A stretch of DNA of 18,846 bases from an uncultured Prevotella sp. (lineage in GTDB: Bacteria > Bacteroidota > Bacteroidia > Bacteroidales > Bacteroidaceae): positions 1 through 18,846 of the forward strand of contig URDV01000010.1 of the NCBI GenBank assembly GCA_900546605.1, written 5' to 3'. Of this stretch, positions 15,484 to 18,846 are shown one piece after another; the stretch's first letter is position 1, and each line of letters starts with the position of its first letter. The notes beneath the pieces were generated by a model. The model was not told the DNA's origin. It did no database searches and saw only the letters and a program-made list of their open reading frames with translations. A program made the position numbers and the translations under genes.

Positions 15484-17739
15484 TTAAAGAGCTGCTAATG
15501 CTGATCCCGCTTTAAACCATTTTATCTGCAATTCATTGTAGGTGTGGCGAGCCATTATGCTGTCGCAGCTACCATCAGCATGATGTATGGTGATGCTGAT
15601 GGGCGTGTCTACGGCCATTGCTGCACAAGCCACGTCAAAGGTATCGCCCTCTGCTATTTTGTTGTAGTCGTCAGCATGGGCAAAGGTGAGAGCCAATACT
15701 CCTTGTTTCTTTAAGTTTGTTTCATGTATACGTGCAAAGCTTTTGGCCAAAACTACCTTGACACCTAAATAGCGGGGTTCCATAGCTGCATGTTCACGGC
15801 TTGAACCTTCGCCATAATTATCTTCGGCTACAACGATGCTGCCTCCTAGTTTGTTGCGGTAATGCTCGGCTGTTTGCCACACCTCATGTAGCTGACCATC
15901 TATGCGGTCAGTTACTTGCCCAGCCATTCCACTGAAAGCATTCACCGCACCTAATAACATGTTGTGCGAAATGTTTTGTAAATGGCCACGGAAACGTAAC
16001 CAAGGACCAGCCATCGAAATGTGGTCGGTTGTGCATTTACCTTTAACCTTGATGAGCAAAGGTAATTGTACAAAGTCTTTACCATCCCAGGGAGCAAAGG
16101 GTTCCAGACGTTGCAAACGTTCACTCTTGTCGTTAATAGCAACTTCAACATTGCTGTCGGAGGCAATATTATATGAGGGCTTACATGCCATCATTGTATC
16201 TTTCTTAGCACAATATCCGTGTTGTGGTAGCGCATCACCTTCAGGACTGAATGTAGGCCAGCCCAGGCTAAATGAAGGGTGCTCTAATAAAGAACCTGTA
16301 AAGGCGTAGCCAATGGCCACTTCAGGTGATGTAATAAACGCATGCGTGTTGGGATTGCCATCAGCTCTTTTGGCAAAGTTGCGGTTAAATGAGGTAACAA
16401 TACTATTACGACGTGTGTTGTCGTCAGTAATACGCTTCCACTGCCCAATGCAGGGACCACACGCATTTGTCATGATAGTAGCTCCTACGCTTCTAAATGT
16501 GTCAAGAATACCATCACGCTCTGCTGTGGCACGTACTAACTCAGAACCTGGACAAACAATAAGTTCAGCCTTAAGCTGCAAGCCTTGACTATGAAAGGCT
16601 TTGATAACTGATGCAGCGCGGGCCATGTCTTGGTATGAAGAATTGGTGCACGAGCCTATTAAGCATACCTCTACCTTTGAGGGGTACCCCTCCTTTTCAA
16701 CCCTTTGTGGCATATGGCTTACAGTGCAAGCTGCATCGGGTGTAAAAGGACCATTAACATAAGGACAAATCTCATCCAAATGTATGGTGATGAATTCATC
16801 AAAGTATTTTTCGGGATGAGTCAATACCTCATCGTCAGCTTGCAATTCATGGCTTACTTTATCAGCCATTGCAGCCACTTCGTGTCGCCCTGTAGCTTCA
16901 AGGTAATCGTGCATTTGTCTGTCATAGGCAAATATTGAAGTAGTAGCTCCCACTTCAGCTCCCATGTTACAAATGGTGGCTTTACCCGTTGCAGGTAATG
17001 TTTCGGCACCAGGTCCAAAGTATTCAATGATAGCGTTAGTTCCCCCCTTGGTAGTTAATTTGCCAGCTAAGTGCAGAATTACATCTTTAGCTGAGGCCCA
17101 TCCCGACAATTTGCCTGTAAGTCTCACACCAATTAATCGTGGCACTTTCAGTTCCCATGGGGTGCCCACCATAACGTCAACTGCGTCGGCACCTCCCACA
17201 CCAATGGCAGCCATACCCAAACCTCCTGCATTAGGTGTGTGTGAGTCTGTTCCTACCATCATGCCACCAGGGAAAGCATAGTTTTCAAGTACAACTTGGT
17301 GAATAATGCCAGCTCCAGGCCCCCAAAATCCCATGCCATATCGTTGTGCAGCCGATTTCAAAAAGGCATACACTTCGCCATTGCTCTGGCATGCAGCGGG
17401 CAAATCGTGTTCAGCACCCTTATAGGCTTGAATCAAGTGATCGCAATGTATGGTACTTGGAACGGCTGTACTTTCACGTCGTGCATTCATAAATTGCAGA
17501 ATGGCCATTTGAGCTGTAGCATCTTGCATGCATACTCTGTTGGGATTGTATTGCGCATAATCTTTGCCGCGAACAAAACCTCCTCGTGGAATGTTGTTGT
17601 TAGCAAGGTGTGCGTACAATACTTTTTCAGCATAGGTCATAGGGTGATTGATGCTAATGCGTGCCTTCTTGATGCGTTCTTCATAGGTGGCATAAAAAGC
17701 ACGAATCATGTCCAAGTTGTATATCATTGCTCTTGTCAT
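15484..17739 (-). CDS. acnA: Aconitate hydratase (mitochondrial-type)
   Basis: Interconverts citrate and isocitrate through cis-aconitate using a [4Fe-4S] cluster. It has 751 residues, close to mitochondrial-type aconitases. The cluster ligands are Cys364 in LIGSCTNSS and Cys427 and Cys430 in NACGPCIG. Other hallmarks are MVGTDSHTPNAGGLG (161-175), GGADAVDVM and SPEVAIGYAFTG. The C-terminal swivel domain carries NYGEGSSREHAA (641-652), with the catalytic Ser in GSSREH. Together with icd and gltA on the same strand it completes the route from oxaloacetate to 2-oxoglutarate. The first ATG is at 17739 (MTRAMIYNLD); homologues start near the ATG at 17727 (MIYNLD), which is an equally good choice. 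A candidate promoter box lies at 17814-17821. Confidence 0.96.
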   Translation of the reverse strand: MTRAMIYNLDMIRAFYATYEERIKKARISINHPMTYAEKVLYAHLANNNIPRGGFVRGKDYAQYNPNRVCMQDATAQMAILQFMNARRESTAVPSTIHCDHLIQAYKGAEHDLPAACQSNGEVYAFLKSAAQRYGMGFWGPGAGIIHQVVLENYAFPGGMMVGTDSHTPNAGGLGMAAIGVGGADAVDVMVGTPWELKVPRLIGVRLTGKLSGWASAKDVILHLAGKLTTKGGTNAIIEYFGPGAETLPATGKATICNMGAEVGATTSIFAYDRQMHDYLEATGRHEVAAMADKVSHELQADDEVLTHPEKYFDEFITIHLDEICPYVNGPFTPDAACTVSHMPQRVEKEGYPSKVEVCLIGSCTNSSYQDMARAASVIKAFHSQGLQLKAELIVCPGSELVRATAERDGILDTFRSVGATIMTNACGPCIGQWKRITDDNTRRNSIVTSFNRNFAKRADGNPNTHAFITSPEVAIGYAFTGSLLEHPSFSLGWPTFSPEGDALPQHGYCAKKDTMMACKPSYNIASDSNVEVAINDKSERLQRLEPFAPWDGKDFVQLPLLIKVKGKCTTDHISMAGPWLRFRGHLQNISHNMLLGAVNAFSGMAGQVTDRIDGQLHEVWQTAEHYRNKLGGSIVVAEDNYGEGSSREHAAMEPRYLGVKVVLAKSFARIHETNLKKQGVLALTFAHADDYNKIAEGDTFDVACAAMAVDTPISITIHHADGSCDSIMARHTYNELQIKWFKAGSALAAL

Positions 17740-17748
17740 TTTGGGTTG

Positions 17749-18165
17749 TCAATTAAAAGTTGAATTTTGGCAAATAAATGATATGAATACTATCATTTCG
17801 TCTTTTTCGATTGCAAATATAATGCAAAATGTTTGATTGCGTATTATTATGCTTACAAAAAAGTGTGCTATTAACATTGTGTGATGGCATAAAACTATGC
17901 TTTTAGAGCTAATTCTTACGTTTTGTTGTGACATGAGGTAGGGCGGTCGATATTCAAGTGCCAGTTTTGCAAAATATGCCCCAAGGGCCAATGGAAGGTT
18001 TGTAGGGTATAGCTTTTGTACCATTTGCCACAACCAACATGCATGTTCAAATTGCTTGTTTCTAGTCCCATCATATGTACACCAGCTGAACGCCATGTGT
18101 TCTTTCAGCAACTCAGCTAACATTGTCCCAATATTGAAGCAGAAATGCATTTTTGTTTGGCTCAT
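17749..18165 (-). CDS. Doubtful hypothetical protein upstream of acnA
   Basis: A 138-residue open frame that I do not recognise. The first ~80 residues look protein-like (MLAELLKEHMAFSWCTYDG, FEHACWLWQMVQKLYP, LALGAYFAKLALEYRP), suggesting a small helical, Trp/Tyr-containing protein. From about residue 85 the sequence turns into an AT-rich, Ile/Phe-rich stretch (CHHTMLIAHFFVSIIIRNQTF) that reads like translated intergenic DNA. The candidate acnA promoter falls within this part. It could be a short real gene that has lost its original stop by frameshift, a decayed gene or a chance frame. It ends 9 bp before acnA. No signal peptide or known motif is visible. Confidence 0.3.
   Translation of the reverse strand: MSQTKMHFCFNIGTMLAELLKEHMAFSWCTYDGTRNKQFEHACWLWQMVQKLYPTNLPLALGAYFAKLALEYRPPYLMSQQNVRISSKSIVLCHHTMLIAHFFVSIIIRNQTFCIIFAIEKDEMIVFISFICQNSTFN
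17814..17821 (-). promoter_or_regulatory. Candidate acnA promoter -7 box (TATATTTG)
   Basis: On the minus strand TATATTTG matches the Bacteroidales TAnnTTTG box, 75 bp upstream of the acnA start, which would give a leader of about 65 nt. No clear -33 TTG stands at the expected spacing. It is the best promoter candidate for the acnA-icd-gltA cluster. Confidence 0.45.
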
Positions 18166-18420
18166 GGTGTGAGTGTTACAACACGCTCAAGAGAATCTGT
18201 AAATTAACATCGTTTGATAAATAGTATTTTGTGCATTTTCTTTATTTTTCCTAAGCATCTCCTTCCATTTCCGTATTCCGATATATTGTGCTTCTATATA
18301 ACAAAGTTCAAATATCATCTTTGTTATTATCTCAACTTGTTTGCCATTCTGGCAAAGGGAACTGTCCGTTAAAATGTGTGCCTTTGTTTATAGTTACGGT
18401 TATATTTTACAAAAACAAAA

Positions 18421-18462
18421 GTAATTAAAAAGGACTGAATTCCAAGCGAGAAATCCAGCCCT
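18421..18462 (-). terminator. Orphan intrinsic terminator
   Basis: On the minus strand AGGGCTGGATTTC and GGAATTCAGTCCT pair over 13 positions (three G-U wobbles) around the loop TCGCTT, then TTTTAATT. The wobbles make it good only as minus-strand RNA. No minus-strand gene is seen between it and the right edge, so it ends either a transcript from outside the window or a non-coding RNA within 18460-18846. Confidence 0.7.
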
Positions 18463-18791
18463 AATTTTTCGGTCGAAAACTTTTAGCGCACAGCAATAAA
18501 TTTAAATACCGATTTTCGGAAATATTGACTTATTAAATAGACGTAATTACGTAATTTGATAGTAAAATAATGGGAATAAAGGAGGGACTGTTGGGGTGTA
18601 AAGAAGAGAATACGGCGGGTAAACGGTATAGATTTGTGTAAATAATGCAAATTAAGGTTATATAGTTTATAAAAAATGCGCCTATTTTATATAGCGACAT
18701 CATTTTTTGGCGCTATGAAATGTCTTGTATCAGTAAAAATGTTATCTCATATACCCATATTCTAACCAATATACCATTCTATTCAATAGAT
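18463..18791. other. AT-rich non-coding stretch, no gene seen
   Basis: No open frame on either strand looks protein-like. Small self-complementary pieces are present: ATAGCG/CGCTAT around 18696-18718, ATTACGTAAT near 18545 and CCGA/TCGG near 18515. A near-match to a -7 box on the minus strand (TTAATTTG, 18649-18656) is the only promoter hint. With 18166-18420, which is also AT-rich and featureless, this makes over 600 bp without a gene. Confidence 0.5.
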
Positions 18792-18846
18792 AGCATAGTA
18801 CTCAATGGCACATGAGCATAGTACTCAATGGCACATGAGCATAGTA
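18792..18846 (+). repeat. 23-bp tandem repeat running off the right edge
   Basis: A 23-bp unit beginning AGCATAGTACTCAATG starts at 18792, 18815 and 18838: two complete identical copies and nine bases of a third, cut by the window end. There is no spacer between units, so it is not a CRISPR array. The total copy number is unknown. Confidence 0.85.

Noticed and set aside
18792..18846. CRISPR array at the right edge
   Set aside because: The repeated units are directly adjacent with no unique spacers, and no cas gene is present.

Overview
The window looks like a chromosomal segment of a Bacteroidota species of order Bacteroidales, most likely Prevotellaceae. This rests on the acn-icd-gltA cluster, the Bacteroidales-type TAnnTTTG promoter boxes, the weak Shine-Dalgarno sequences and the overall look of the proteins. 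It is inference: no rRNA or marker-gene comparison was possible. There is no phage, CRISPR array, tRNA or rRNA.

Layout from left to right. (1) 1-1792, minus: secreted GH89 alpha-N-acetylglucosaminidase, cut by the left edge. (2) 1878-3969, minus: CCA-adding tRNA nucleotidyltransferase and a small HD-domain phosphohydrolase that overlap by 20 bp. (3) 4036-4841: a small lipoprotein gene bracketed by two inverted copies of a ~185-bp foldback repeat. (4) 4929-8125, minus: a rarA and uup-like ABC-F pair, then a nagA gene (8352-9509) ending in a strong terminator. (5) 9510-9965: divergent intergenic region with dispersed-repeat-like sequence and a clear promoter. (6) 9966-12628, plus: NhaC-type antiporter followed by a membrane-anchored serine hydrolase joined by TGATG. 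(7) 12732-17739, minus: the oxidative TCA branch, transcribed acnA, icd, gltA. (8) 17749-18846: a doubtful small ORF and AT-rich non-coding DNA with an orphan terminator and a 23-bp tandem repeat running into the right edge.

How the genes fit together. Aconitase, isocitrate dehydrogenase and citrate synthase together convert oxaloacetate plus acetyl-CoA to 2-oxoglutarate. The isocitrate dehydrogenase carries residues expected of an NAD-dependent rather than an NADP-dependent enzyme. GH89 and NagA both serve use of N-acetylglucosamine from host glycans, but they lie 6.5 kb apart. Cca, RarA and Uup-like ABC-F are housekeeping genes.

The most unusual structure is a repeat family with ends close to AAGTAGGTATTCAA. 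It is present as two ~185-bp inverted copies around the lipoprotein gene and as one 64-bp minimal copy between acnA and icd. A related hairpin core lies upstream of the antiporter gene. The family looks like a non-autonomous foldback/MITE element; no transposase is present in the window.
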